Shown: positions 1 through 11,231 of the stretch, in pieces
Layout: every line of letters starts with the position of its first letter
Numbering within the stretch: position 1 is the stretch's first letter
Origin: Antedon bifida
Taxonomy: Eukaryota; Echinodermata; Crinoidea; Comatulida; Antedonidae
NCBI GenBank assembly: GCA_963402885.1
Contig: OY727101.1
Coordinates: 16,158,417-16,222,416 of the forward strand
Direction of reading: 5' to 3'
Length of the DNA: 64,000 nt
Position numbers and translations under genes: made by a program
Notes under the pieces: model-generated
Databases searched by the model: none
What the model was told of the DNA's origin: nothing
What the model saw: the letters and a program-made list of their open reading frames with translations, nothing else

Positions 1-2696
1 TAATAAATAATAAAATACATTAATTAAAATAATATACTTTGTGAGTGGTATTTATTTTTTTGCATCCAATGTAAATGTTTGTACGTAGTGCATTAGGATA
101 CAAGATACATGTAAAATACTTCAGCTGGAAATACCAACTGGTGGATTAACATAAAGCTCTGCCTACACTATCAAACTAGTTTGACAAAAAAAAGTGTGAT
201 GTGCCCAAATATGGTAGTATTGTAATATGACAATCCATCGTGTCCATATATGGGCACATCACATTTTTTTGTCACATAAAGTTTGATAGTGTAGACAGAG
301 CTTAACAAAGATAATAACTAATAACTTGGGTGTTAAGTCTAGGACCTAATGTAGCTTGTACAGCTGTGTGTAAAGCATATTACTGTACCGTACAACAAAA
401 CATATAACACAATCAAATTATAACTATGTTCAAATTTAAATTAAGTGTGGTACTTACTCAAGGTAAGGTGTTCATGCAGTTATCTCCTATTCCTGACCCA
501 AACTTTCTAAAATTTGACTGCTAGCTGAAACAGATTTTTTTTTTTTGTGACGATCAAATCTTTAAGGTTATCAGACTTTATCGTTAACAATTCTATAACC
601 CTAATAAATATGAGCACACCTAGATGTGAAAATGATAAAAGAAAATCACAAACATAGTTTCTGTTGAATTCTTTGATAACACATTTTATATTCACAATGA
701 ACATGATACAATTCCTCCAAGTAAAACTTCACATATATATTTCTTTCTCAGCATTTTCATTTACAATAAAATCTAGCGGTATAATATTCATTAGAAATGA
801 ACCAGTATAGAACTGAATTCAGACAAAAAATACATGCACAAATTTGATATCTTTAGGGACCATGTCAAAATGACTCTACTGCAGTTGCTGCAGTAACTAA
901 ATTTGTTGGCTCCTTTTCACATATTGTACTGTTTGTATGATGTGAATAAAGTTGAAAGTCTAGAATAAATTGTTTGTACTGCAATAATATGTGATTGTAT
1001 AAGTCTATGAGGCAGTCTTTGCAATCAAAGTGTGTGCGATTACCCAAAAAAGGTTGTTAAAAAATTGTATATAAACAAGTTTAAAGAGTAAACAAAATGT
1101 AGTTACTGCAGTAGAATAATGTAGTTACTGCAGTAGAATAATGTAGACACATTCCCTTACTTTTCCAAGATCCAGTATACACAAATTTCATAATCAAAAT
1201 ACTGCATTGTTGTCTTATATCAGACAAAATACAAATGATTAAATATGGACTGTGGACTTGTCAAATAAAATAACTTTTTCCAGTCACCATTTTGGCGCCT
1301 CTAAGAATTACAAGAACTAGTTATTTCTAAGTGTTAAAAAGACCACGAAATAGCACAATACAAATCAGTTTAGAATTTTGATACATCTTCAACTCTCATA
1401 TCTCAAACAGGTAATAACGATTTCATTTCTGACAGAGAAAAATTATAAATATTTTATGAATATAAATATTTCAAAATACCGATAATAAAGTATTCTTAAT
1501 ATAATTACACTTATAATAATAAAAAGAAAAAACAATCAAAAATTGTAAAAAATATTTAAAACAACAAATTATACACCTATCACATAATTTCAAGAGTTAT
1601 AAAGACATATATGTTTTAATCATTAATGTTAACAAAAGCTACCCAAACATTGATAAATTAAGTGAAACAAATGTTTACTGAATGCAATTGACTACAGAAA
1701 ATTTATGATCAAGGATTTCTGCAAGTAAATATTTTATTTATTAGTATATTATTTATATTAAATTTATAATACAGTTAACATTCAAGATCAGTGAAAACGA
1801 AAATACTCTAAAGACAACTTATTGTGGTTTCTCTGCATTATATCCAAAACCATTCATAAAAAAAAACCCTTCATATGATTTCAAAACTGCCGATGACTGG
1901 AGAAGAAAATCGGGGTGACATGATGGATAACTCTTCTCACAATGCAACTAATTGCTGCCATATTGAGTACGTTCCTTACCGCGCAATAATCTACCACCAT
2001 TCGGGTACATCCACAATCAGTTCCCTTGACATCATTACAGCCACCACAGAAATAAAAGACCTATTCCAAAAACATTCGCTTCTCAGACTTTAACAATAAA
2101 CTACACAAGTTTTAACTAATCGTGTAAAATCTAACCTGGCAGAGTAATATTCAATATTGCCTGGGTTTAGTACATACGATATATAAGCATATATTATTAC
2201 AATTTTGGAGGGACAAATAAAGATAATTGTTTACAATATGTGTGCGTGTATCAGGGGATTTAACATAAGTGATGTGACAATAATACATATTTGTGACGTT
2301 ACTCCTGTAATTTCTATTGGTCGATTGATTTTAAAAACTATTTCAATAAACAAACCTAGTTATCTAAATAAGAATTTGATCGAGTAGATAACATTTCGCG
2401 TAATTTTTTCGGAAAACTATAAAAGCGATTTACAATGGGTGAATTTTTTAATGGAAATTGATCAGTTATAAATTGTGTAATTCTTATAATGAACAAAATT
2501 CCAAATACAGAGCATGAGTTGTAAATATTCTAATCACTAGTTTCACACTTAATTTGTGAATACAAATTTTACAAAGAGACTACCTCTATTAAAGGACCAT
2601 CCTTTTCTTCCTCATCCAAAAATTAAAACATTCTTATACATTGTTATATTTATTTATGGTCATTTACATATTATTTCAGGGATTTACTTGTTTCTT
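1..2696. other. Intergenic, no gene seen
   Basis: AT-rich sequence 3' of the minus-strand NAPA gene. I found no conserved protein segment and no convincing splice pattern. It contains one palindromic miniature element (152-304) and a short direct duplication around 1097-1145 (units containing GTAGTTACTGCAGTAGAA). Small open frames here, such as 1875-2093, look random. Confidence 0.6.
152..304. mobile_element. Palindromic MITE, family 1, copy 1
   Basis: Near full-length copy. The left end reads TAAAGCTCTGCCTACACT and the right end is its inverted complement, AGTGTAGACAGAGCTTA. Inner arms GTGTGATGTGCCCA and TGGGCACATCACA also pair, so the whole element can fold as one hairpin. There is no coding capacity. 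Confidence 0.85.
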
Positions 2697-2704
2697 CCAA
2701 CAAG

Positions 2705-2891
2705 CAGTGGTGTAACCAGGAGCGCTTACCAGGGGCCCTAAACCTTACGGGGGCTCACTGAGTAGGGGTTGAAGGAAGCAATAGATATTAAAAAATGTTG
2801 AAAAATGCTAAAAACACTTAAGGCCTCCAGCTTTGGAGGGCTACTGAGGGACGCTAAAACTGGGGCCTCAGGCCTCTGCGTTACGCCACTG
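2705..2891. mobile_element. hAT-type MITE with 8-bp target duplication
   Basis: A 187-bp element starting CAGTGGTGTAAC and ending GTTACGCCACTG, which are imperfect inverted complements. It is flanked by a perfect 8-bp direct repeat, CCAACAAG, at 2697-2704 and 2892-2899. An 8-bp target duplication with CAGTGG ends is typical of non-autonomous hAT elements. The interior is GC-rich compared with its surroundings and has no coding capacity. Confidence 0.88.
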
Positions 2892-3419
2892 CCAACAAGA
2901 TAGCTGTTGAAAAACTAGTTGGCATGGGCCTAGGTACATATTTATGGTCTGAAATAATTTGTAGATGATGCCCCCAATTTCCAAACTATGGTCCTTTAAT
3001 AGCATCTCCAATATTATAAAATACAATAATTCGTTTGTAGAATACACTAGTAACAGCCAACAAGACATATCAATCAACCGTATATTATTACCATCCAGTT
3101 TTACAAGTTAGTACACTATGTCAATAAAAATGTTGACAGATTTCATTAAAAGGGAATCTGGAAGATCCATTAACTGCACTCTACGTAAACTCGCCTTTAA
3201 CAAGCCATCCTGATGGGAAAAAACATGAAGAAATAAGCATGGTATGTGGTTAATGGCAATTTGTGACTACAAACACAGTAGGGCATCCACTTATAGTCTG
3301 AAAGCTTTTTCTGAGGCAGCACCAACATTGTGGAACTCCTTATTTTAATTCAACAGTGGGCTATTAAATTTAACACGTTTTTTTTACTTTTAATTTATGT
3401 ACAGCACAGACTGCTCATA

Positions 3420-3562
3420 TAAAGCTCTGTCTACACTATCAAACTTTATGTGACAAAAATTGTGCCTATATATGGACATGATGTCTTATCACTACCATAT
3501 TTGGGCATAGCACTACCATATTTGGGCACATCACACTAGTTTGATAGTGTAGACAGCGCTTA
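3420..3562. mobile_element. Palindromic MITE, family 1, copy 2
   Basis: Ends TAAAGCTCTGTCTACACT and AGTGTAGACAGCGCTTA. It lies just 3' of the NAPA stop codon, so it may fall within the transcribed 3' region. Confidence 0.85.
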
Positions 3563-3649
3563 AGAATAAGTAATTTTGTAACGATGGCAACATTATAGAT
3601 ATTAAACTTACCATTAATTAAAACGATTCTTTAATATATTATAGTATGA

Positions 3650-6600
3650 TTATGTAAGATCCATGCCACCGATAGATTTCTTGATTCGAAGTAAAATTGT
3701 TGTTAGCCATTGGTCAAGTCTAGAGATTGAGTCGTATTCTTTAACCTGTAAATAGAAGATAACTTGTTACTCAAAATTGCTGTTGAAATTGAACACATAC
3801 AAGATGCTCTACATAAACAAAGACTTGAACAACTCTTTGGGAATTGAGGTGGTTTTTCGTCATGATAAAAAAAGGGGATACAACAGGATTTGAACCCAGG
3901 ACTCTGGGATGGGGAAGCCAAGCATCTTAACATTTTTTGGGTCTTTCTCATCTTTTTAGATTTGTCTACAGATTAGGAGGTATACAACTTACAGCATCGG
4001 TATAGCCATCAACATCTTCCTCTTCTAGGGCTGCCAACAATTTCTGAAATAAAAATTAATACAAAAAAACTATAAAAATACTGAATACAGAGAAATGAAA
4101 TACTGGACAGGTACACATCCAGTGGTGTGTTTACATTACCCTTTATAGAACCACACTTTCAAGGTGTCTAAAGCTCTGTCTACACTATCAAATTTTATGT
4201 GACAAGAAAATGCCATATTTAAGCCTGATGATGTCCTATCACTGCCATATAAAAGCCTATCACTACCATATTTGGGTACATCACACTTTTTTGTCACATA
4301 AAGTTTGATAGTGGAGACAGAGCTTGAGTGTTGATTTGACAAAGTATGGTACTCACATTAAGAAGTTTATATTCACGACTATCAGCAAAAGCAGGAAACA
4401 TCTCTTCGTACTTTTGTACGGCGTGCTTTGCGTTTAGCGTATCTATACACATGTTACACAAAGCGGCCTTAAAGAAGTAATCCTTAGCGCTGTACTTTAA
4501 TAACGGGGTATTCAACGACACTTCCGCAACCTCGTTATAGATGTCGACGGCCTTGCCGTAATTCTCTAGTTGAGCGCTGTACTGGGCAACTTTCAGGAGG
4601 CATTTATTAGCTGAACTGTAGGAAAAAAAATATATTATTATTTTTAATTCACTATGTAATTTCTTTATAAAGTCAAAAAATATACCTTAACCAACGAATT
4701 CGGTCATATGACAAAGTTTATCTGATGTTAATAATGCGACAAAAGAAAAACAAACCTGGTAGAGTCCTCTCCCTTATAGTAGTCTGCTGCCCTTTCGTAA
4801 TACTCAATAGCTTTCTCTAGATCGATGGAGTTGCCTTCGTAGATCTCCGCCACAGATATAAGATGTTTAGCTGCGATTGCAAAACGCCCCATGTCTGTGA
4901 AGATTTCTATGGCTTGCTGCAAACATCTCACAGCCTCTATAGAATAAAAATATAAATGGAACTATGAAACATTTAGTTACCCCAATCAGAATTAGAGATC
5001 TTATAATTGCAGGATACCATACCAGCAACATGAATTAAAAACTGATTAGTGATGTGATAGCTATCGTAACTACTGTACACCAAATTCTGTGGAGGCATTG
5101 ATATATGACCAATTGTACTGTGCAACATTCAAGTCTTGTATCTCTCAAAATAAATTGTCCATTTTGCGTAACTTCATTAATATTTATGTACTGCACACTA
5201 CCATGGTGTTGCATGATACAAACAAAACCAAACTCAAAATATATTAAGTACACTAAAACACATACATTATATAGCTATCCAATCATGTGTGTACATTGTA
5301 ATGTGACCCAAGATTAGATAACCATTGCTTCGACCAGGACAGAGTAATTAAAATGTAATGTGCTGAAATCATTAAAACAGCACACTGAATTAATACATAA
5401 TTTCAGATTTTTGTATTCTTGACAAAGAATATCAAAATAATGTTTTATATAAAAATGTAGATATATAATACTTCAAGTATTGAGAAAATGTCAATATTTT
5501 GGTAAAAATACTGTACATTTTTCTGGAAAATAAATGAATGCATTAAATTATGCAAATCATATTTAAAGATGTAGTCTGTTGAAAAGATTATACGCTCCAG
5601 TTACTAATGCGATTAGTTTTCTTAATTGAAAAATTAGTTATTAGATTAGTAATACAATAACCTTTATATAAAGTAGATAAGCTTTGATAATGATATACCA
5701 TGTAGTTTAGGCACATACATATGATAGAGCAAAGTAAAGTTGACCTAAACTTACTACTGTAGTAACATTACATACATTACAGGTGTCTCCCTAAAAGGCT
5801 TTTTTTTAAACTAGACAAGAGAACCAGTAAAGTTCTATTTTTACTGGTCCTCCACTCTGGTCACAGAATATCAGAATAATACTAGGGAGGCCTTCAATTA
5901 ACTAAAAATGAGGTAAAGACAATCAACCTTGTAGTAATTTAGGTGTGAAATATCGTGAAGAGATAAATTATTGATATTTCGTCAGATTTTATTGATTGTA
6001 ACTGGCCAATCAGACTTGTTATTTGACTATTTAACTGGTCCGCAACGCATATAACTGGCCATTGGCCAGTGGATCAGTGTTATTGCAAATGCTGCTGACA
6101 TAAATTTTCCTTAGTTTTTCCTAATCCAACACAATTCAAGAAAAATTTAAACAACATTTACCAATATGTAACCACAGGTGACAAACTGAATTGTGACATG
6201 CTATAACACAGTGGTATTGACAAGGATTACACTATACACATTATCTACTTATTATAAAACATTCTAGAATTCTTGTGAAAATATGCAAACAATCTTTCAC
6301 AATTTATTCAAATGGTAAGAATAGACAATATTGAACTGCCGTACAAAATGCAATGATTATGGAATGAATAAGATAGGTAAATAGAAACAATTTCATGTAC
6401 ATAACAACAATCTTTATAATAAAGTATGTGAATAAGAATAAATGACATTAAAATGTATATTGTTATGTTTATTATACACTCAAGCACTTATTCATGATCT
6501 GGATTCAGTCTAACATGCAGATTATTTTGCATATATATTCATATCTGAAATTTGGCAAAAATTAGGGGGTGGGCTTATTAACAATGCAATAATGTAGTGT

Positions 6601-9600
6601 TCTCCTAAAGCCGGTTTTGCCAGCAAGATTTTCTGGTCAAAAATTGGCTCCAACCTGTCTATTAAAAAAACTGGTAGTGGTAGGTTAGGCCTAGCCATTA
6701 AAAACAAATATCAATCAAGGGCTATATTTTGTCAATTGGATAGACAAAGTACAATATTATTTGACTTCTTTGTATTTAGTAAATTAGTTACATCTAATAC
6801 AGTATATAAATAATTTGTTACTTTACTTAATTTGTCGGAATTGATTTTTATATTGGGAGAACACCGTTTGCGTCTGAATTTAGCCTAAATTGGGGAGTGG
6901 GATTTGTAATAATATAGATAATATGTCTTTATAAACATCAAAGGCAGAAGGTTCTGGGTTCGAATCTCGGTTGGAGCGACTTTTTCTCATTCTCACAGAT
7001 TTCCTCATCTTATTGTTTCAAATTAATATTTATTTATATATATCTGGCGTGATGGGTGAATGATTAACATAATTGCTTTATGTTTTTTTTATTGATTATT
7101 AGATTACAAATTTTAAACAAAAACGATGCAGAGAGTATAGAAAAACATGCAGTCATTCAAAACAAGTCATCACTAGGGAGCTCTCGAATTGCGACAACCA
7201 ATGACTAGGTCAGGTCAATGTGTTGTCGGTCGTTGCCTGGACCTAGAAACAATAAAAACTGTGTCAAGGCGGGGAGCGAAATACATCCAAATATCTCCAC
7301 ATGCACACAATGAATTGATGTAGTTTGGTTGTCGCGAACTGAAAGCATACTATTTATCAATGCGAAAAGGAACATGCACACCATACTGTCAATACAACTT
7401 TCAGTTTATACTCAATTACTTATACTGTACAATGTTCAGTTTGACACTTGTGAAACAAAACTACGTATAAACAGATTAAAAACCCGCCAGCCAAATACAA
7501 CAGCAAGATAGAGAATCCCATGAAACGATTATATGAAAGAGTTGCATATATGGAACACATGACCTCCTGTTTACATGTGTGTACATGTGAATTTATTGTA
7601 CATAGAGGCAGAGACAGAATTATATTTGTTTCAATTTTCAACTGTAATGTTTGTTATGAATATTGTATGTATTGACAATTAAAATAACCCACCCAATCAG
7701 ATTTGCTATGATCACCGAGAAAAGTAGCAGGCTAATTTGTTACTGAGCATTGTAAGTAGCACAGTTAGATAGTGTGCAAAGAGCGCAACTTGTAGCTATT
7801 GTTGTGGCTGGCAGGTTACCCAACAAGCTGAGGCAAGGTGCAGAACAATTTCCCTTTCTGAACTGAGTGTGGATTGCAGCTGGGAGGACACAAAATCATG
7901 GCCTTAAATTTTAAAAAATTGTTCCTGTATAAAACATGGACGAATTACAAGGAGTTGTTAAATGGTCCATTTATTGAATAACAAATGTTTGTTATATTAT
8001 TTGTTTAGTGTTTAGGCCATGTTGGGACAGACAAGCATTCAGACAAGGCACAAAGCATTCTGCAATCCACCTCTGGATATTGTGTCTGATACCTTCGCCG
8101 TCAACTTTCTTGAAACAGGTTCCAGCGTCCACAAGTCTGTAGCCAGCACGGTGTTTCTTTTTCATCTTTTTTTCTAACGAAGCAGATTTTTTAAATGCCA
8201 TTCCTGCAGCTAGATTTCAAGAGATAGAAAATAATCATTAGATTTTTAGAAAAATTAACCAGAACTTACCATCCCCATCTGTTTTCTTGAAGCAAGTGCC
8301 TGCATCGACACAAGCGCTTGCCGCGTCATGCTTGTTCTGTAGCCGTAGATGTATTTTAGCAGATTCGTAAAATGCATTTCCAGCAGCTTAAAGCATAAAC
8401 AAATTATTAGGTAAAAAAACAGGATGTAAGCTCTGTCTACATTATCAATCTAGTTTGACAAAAAAGTATGGTACGTGACATCATCGTTTCCATATATGGG
8501 TACATCACATTTTTTTGTAACATAAAGTTTGATAGTGTAGACAGAGCATTAAAAAATGATATAGTTATAAAGTGCATACAGCCAAATCTTAAGATTGAAC
8601 TTACAAAACATAAGGAGGCAAGACTACCATAATTTGACCAATCACAATGCGATGGGTCATCCAAACTGTCGCTTATGATTGGTCAACTCACTTGCATTGT
8701 GCCTACATTGTTGTGAATTGCTGTGATTATTTTTCAAAACTTGATAAAAACGATTGCAAATGCTGGACTGGTTTAAAATATAGTGGACAAAAAAGGGCAT
8801 TCACCAACTTTAATAAATAAATTAAGTATTACAAATTACACATTCATAATAAATGATGCTAATCAAATTAATACATTCACTAGTAATAATAAATAAAAGC
8901 TTTATACGATCAACTTGATAATGATATGGAAATAGTAACACAAAAAAGGTAAAAATACTGCTTACATGTCTCGGATTATATGGACAATTTAAAGAAATAT
9001 ATTTTTTAAATTTTTTGTTGACATACTTAAATTGTCTGTCAGACAGACAATGGTTTTTGGTTAATATTAACTGTTTCTTTTGTCTTTTTATAAGTGAAAT
9101 AATTATTTTGGGGTTGTTTATTTTTTTACAGTAAGTGACTTTATTAAAAAATGGCCCATTTAAAGTCTGATTTGATTAATCTTCATTTTTCATGTTTTTG
9201 GGAGACAATGTATATTTAATATTTTAATATGGTTTAGATTTATTATCATTTTTCTTTAAGATTTTTTGTCCATTTATTTAATATTAACAACAAATATTTG
9301 GCATTTTTTTAAACAATAGGTAGTTACAATGCAAATGAAAAAAAAATGTGGATTTTAATCTTTGTTTAAACAGAATATAGTAAGTGGACGGTACAGTATT
9401 ATAATAGGCTTCATAGTGACATCTGATTTAGTTACTAAACTATAATAGGATTTATTTCAATCCACATTTTTTTTCATTTCAATTCATATTATTTTTGATT
9501 GAAATCTCTAAAATATGGATTGAAATCTGTCATTTTGTCATTTCAATCCACAATTTGGGGATTCAAATATAATTCATTCATGCTGTTTGTTTCAAGTTTG

Positions 9601-10461
9601 TTTTCACATAGTACCTGTAATGATATTTACATCTTTTGTTTTAATAAATAAATACCTTACCGGACCATGCTTTTGCCATTTTAAATGAATTTGCTGCCCG
9701 TTGGTAAGTTTCACTGGCTTCTTCTAGTTTTGATGTTGATCTAAAATTAGCAAATTGTAAATCGTTAATATGTCGAAACAATATTATTTTAAATAATATA
9801 ATATAGCAATAAATGCTGAAAGAGCAGTTTTTTGGCGCTTTTTTTTGTTGGTTATAAATATTATTATTGTTTGTAACTCTTAATTTTATGTCTACAGACA
9901 GTACAGTCTATTAATTATTAAAATATTGAAGAAAAAACAATAAATATTTTTGAGAAGGAAAAGTCAATTATGAGCAAGGAATTGAAAGACAAAGGGAAAG
10001 GAAATTGACATTAACAAAAGCGGAATTAAGACCCTATCCTCCGACAGTGCCTGCCTGTACTGCATGTGGCTAAAAAATAATAATTAAATTATTCATTTAT
10101 TTAATTTTAAATTTAGGCCTAGGTTATTTAGGCTATTAGTATTATTATAAATAAAATTCTTTACAATATTTAACCATAGCCCTACTGGTCTACTTAGGCC
10201 TAGACTATATAGAGTATGGTACTGCCTATCAATCATACAGTATAATATAATTATTTAACAATTTACCATACATAGGCCTAGGCTAGGCCTACACCTTACG
10301 AATTATCAACACTCTGGCATGCAGCATATCACGCGATCCGAGCGATTAAAGAAAAACAAAACATACCCTCCAAACAGGCCTCCGAAAAAAGTCTGCGACG
10401 ACTTGACTTTCTTCTCAGCTTCAGCAATGAGCTCTTTTCCTTTCTGCTCTTGATCTGCCAT
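3650..10461 (-). CDS. NAPA: Alpha-SNAP (NSF attachment protein), complete
   Basis: Soluble cytosolic adaptor that binds SNARE complexes and recruits the AAA+ ATPase NSF, so that SNAREs are disassembled after membrane fusion. Seven coding exons on the minus strand: 10367-10461, 9661-9740, 8270-8386, 4756-4936, 4357-4615, 3993-4043 and 3650-3745. All have GT/AG borders and compatible phases and give 292 residues, against about 295 in vertebrates. Recognisable segments are the N-terminal [10 protein letters not shown] membrane loop, [40 protein letters not shown] and a C-terminal [20 protein letters not shown], the part that contacts NSF. The start follows family length. The protein is a TPR-like helical repeat. 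It resembles the alpha/beta forms rather than gamma-SNAP. A second version of exon 3 lies at 8093-8209. Introns carry several miniature elements. Confidence 0.95.
3785..3950 (-). mobile_element. tRNA-derived SINE, minus orientation
   Basis: Read on the minus strand, this holds a pol III box-B-like GGGTTCAAATCC, a box-A-like GCTTGGCTTCC stretch and, downstream, TTTGTTTATGTAGAGCATCTT. The downstream stretch is shared with the SINEs at 39583 and 44395. It lies in the last intron of NAPA. The borders are approximate. Confidence 0.6.
4169..4325. mobile_element. Palindromic MITE, family 1, copy 3
   Basis: Full-length copy in the NAPA intron between exons 5 and 6. It ends only about 30 bases from the exon 5 donor at 4357. 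Confidence 0.85.
8093..8209 (-). CDS. NAPA: Alternative copy of NAPA exon 3
   Basis: This 117-bp segment is exactly as long as exon 3 (8270-8386) and has the same phase, with its own acceptor (CTAG before 8209) and donor (GTATCA after 8093). It translates to [20 protein letters not shown], then [14 protein letters not shown]. Exon 3 gives [20 protein letters not shown], then [13 protein letters not shown]. The two share ends but diverge in the middle, where this copy is very lysine-rich. Only 60 bases separate them. Length, phase and order fit mutually exclusive splicing. Inclusion of both would also keep the frame. That it is expressed is inference; there is no stop within it. Confidence 0.75.
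8427..8551. mobile_element. Palindromic MITE, family 1, copy 4
   Basis: Ends TAAGCTCTGTCTACATTATC and GTGTAGACAGAGCATTA, in NAPA intron 2 about 40 bases from the exon 3 acceptor. Confidence 0.85.
8610..8712. mobile_element. Palindromic CCAAT-type MITE, family 2, partial
   Basis: Contains TTTGACCAATCACAATGCGA and, in inverted form, TCGCTTATGATTGGTCAACT, followed by CACTTGCATTGTGCC. It belongs to the same family as 14941, 23440, 41941 and 46738. The outer left arm is missing. Confidence 0.65.
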
Positions 10462-11188
10462 CTTAAACAGAGTTTTTATAATCTAACTGCCAAAAATGCA
10501 CGTATCAAAATCAATCATATACGCATAAAAATAAGAGGTTTTACACGTCAATATGTATTTACATTGACTGAATATCACTCAGCCATTTTCATTTCAGCTC
10601 GAAATATTTCTGAGCATGCGTAAACTTTTACAGTGATGACGTATGGCAAAATGATAAAGTGCGTTTCAATCGAACGCGTTCGGAATTCATTTAACGGCAA
10701 ATTTGAACACGTGACGCACTGGTGGTTCACGAACATTAACAGGGGTTTTTCAAGTAAATTTCGCTATCCTATCTTCGCTTAAAATATGTAAGTATAGACC
10801 AACTGTTTTCAATAAAATTAATTACTATAGGCCTACTACTATTCATTGTCTGTATTATGATAAACTCGAAAGGATCCCTAATCATATAGGGCCTACCTAT
10901 GAAATGATTCAAATAAAATGTTATTTGTTCTTCATGTTCCAACAAGAGTGTTTGAGATTGAAAATAAATTGACCAATGAATACAATAAACGAATAATGAT
11001 GAACCAATCAAAGTAAGTAGCAACATTTGATAAGATTGTGGGAAAAATGTCTGAGGCTTTTATTTAAGTCCTTATCATGGAGCAACATGCATATGGAAAG
11101 GTAATTCCATCTACTGGAGTCGGTACCATAGAGTGAAGTAGGCATAGACAACTCAATAATCAATTAATTCTTGTTTTATTATTTACAG
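10462..11188. promoter_or_regulatory. Divergent NAPA / CATSPER1 promoter region
   Basis: The interval between the NAPA start codon (minus) and the first seen CATSPER1 exon (plus) must hold both promoters and untranslated exons. A CRE-like TGACGTA occurs at 10637 and an E-box merged with a CRE half site, CACGTGACG, at 10708. Local CpG content is higher than in the surrounding AT-rich DNA (about 10590-10760). Site assignments are motif reading only. Confidence 0.45.
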
Positions 11189-11203
11189 ATTCCAGTGACT
11201 TTT

Positions 11204-11221
11204 ATGGTACATATAGGCTAG
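11204..11221 (+). other. Short upstream ORF in CATSPER1 leader
   Basis: A splice acceptor (TTTACAG) ends at 11188 and begins the exon that carries the CATSPER1 start codon. In its leader an ATG at 11204 opens five codons and stops with TAG at 11219-11221, ten bases before the main ATG at 11232. It could lower translation of the main frame. Confidence 0.45.
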
Positions 11222-11231
11222 GCATAGCAAC

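Noticed and set aside
1875-2093. 72-codon open frame on the plus strand
   Set aside because: No signal, domain or family resemblance; similar random frames are common in this AT-rich flank.
4294-4521. Open frame overlapping NAPA exon 5 and running into a MITE
   Set aside because: The part to 4357 is the real exon; the rest is intron read-through past the GTGAGT donor.
6940-7010. Possible tRNA gene (GGTTCTGGGTTCGAATCTCG)
   Set aside because: Good B box, but no matching acceptor stem, anticodon arm or A box could be placed; at most a SINE remnant.
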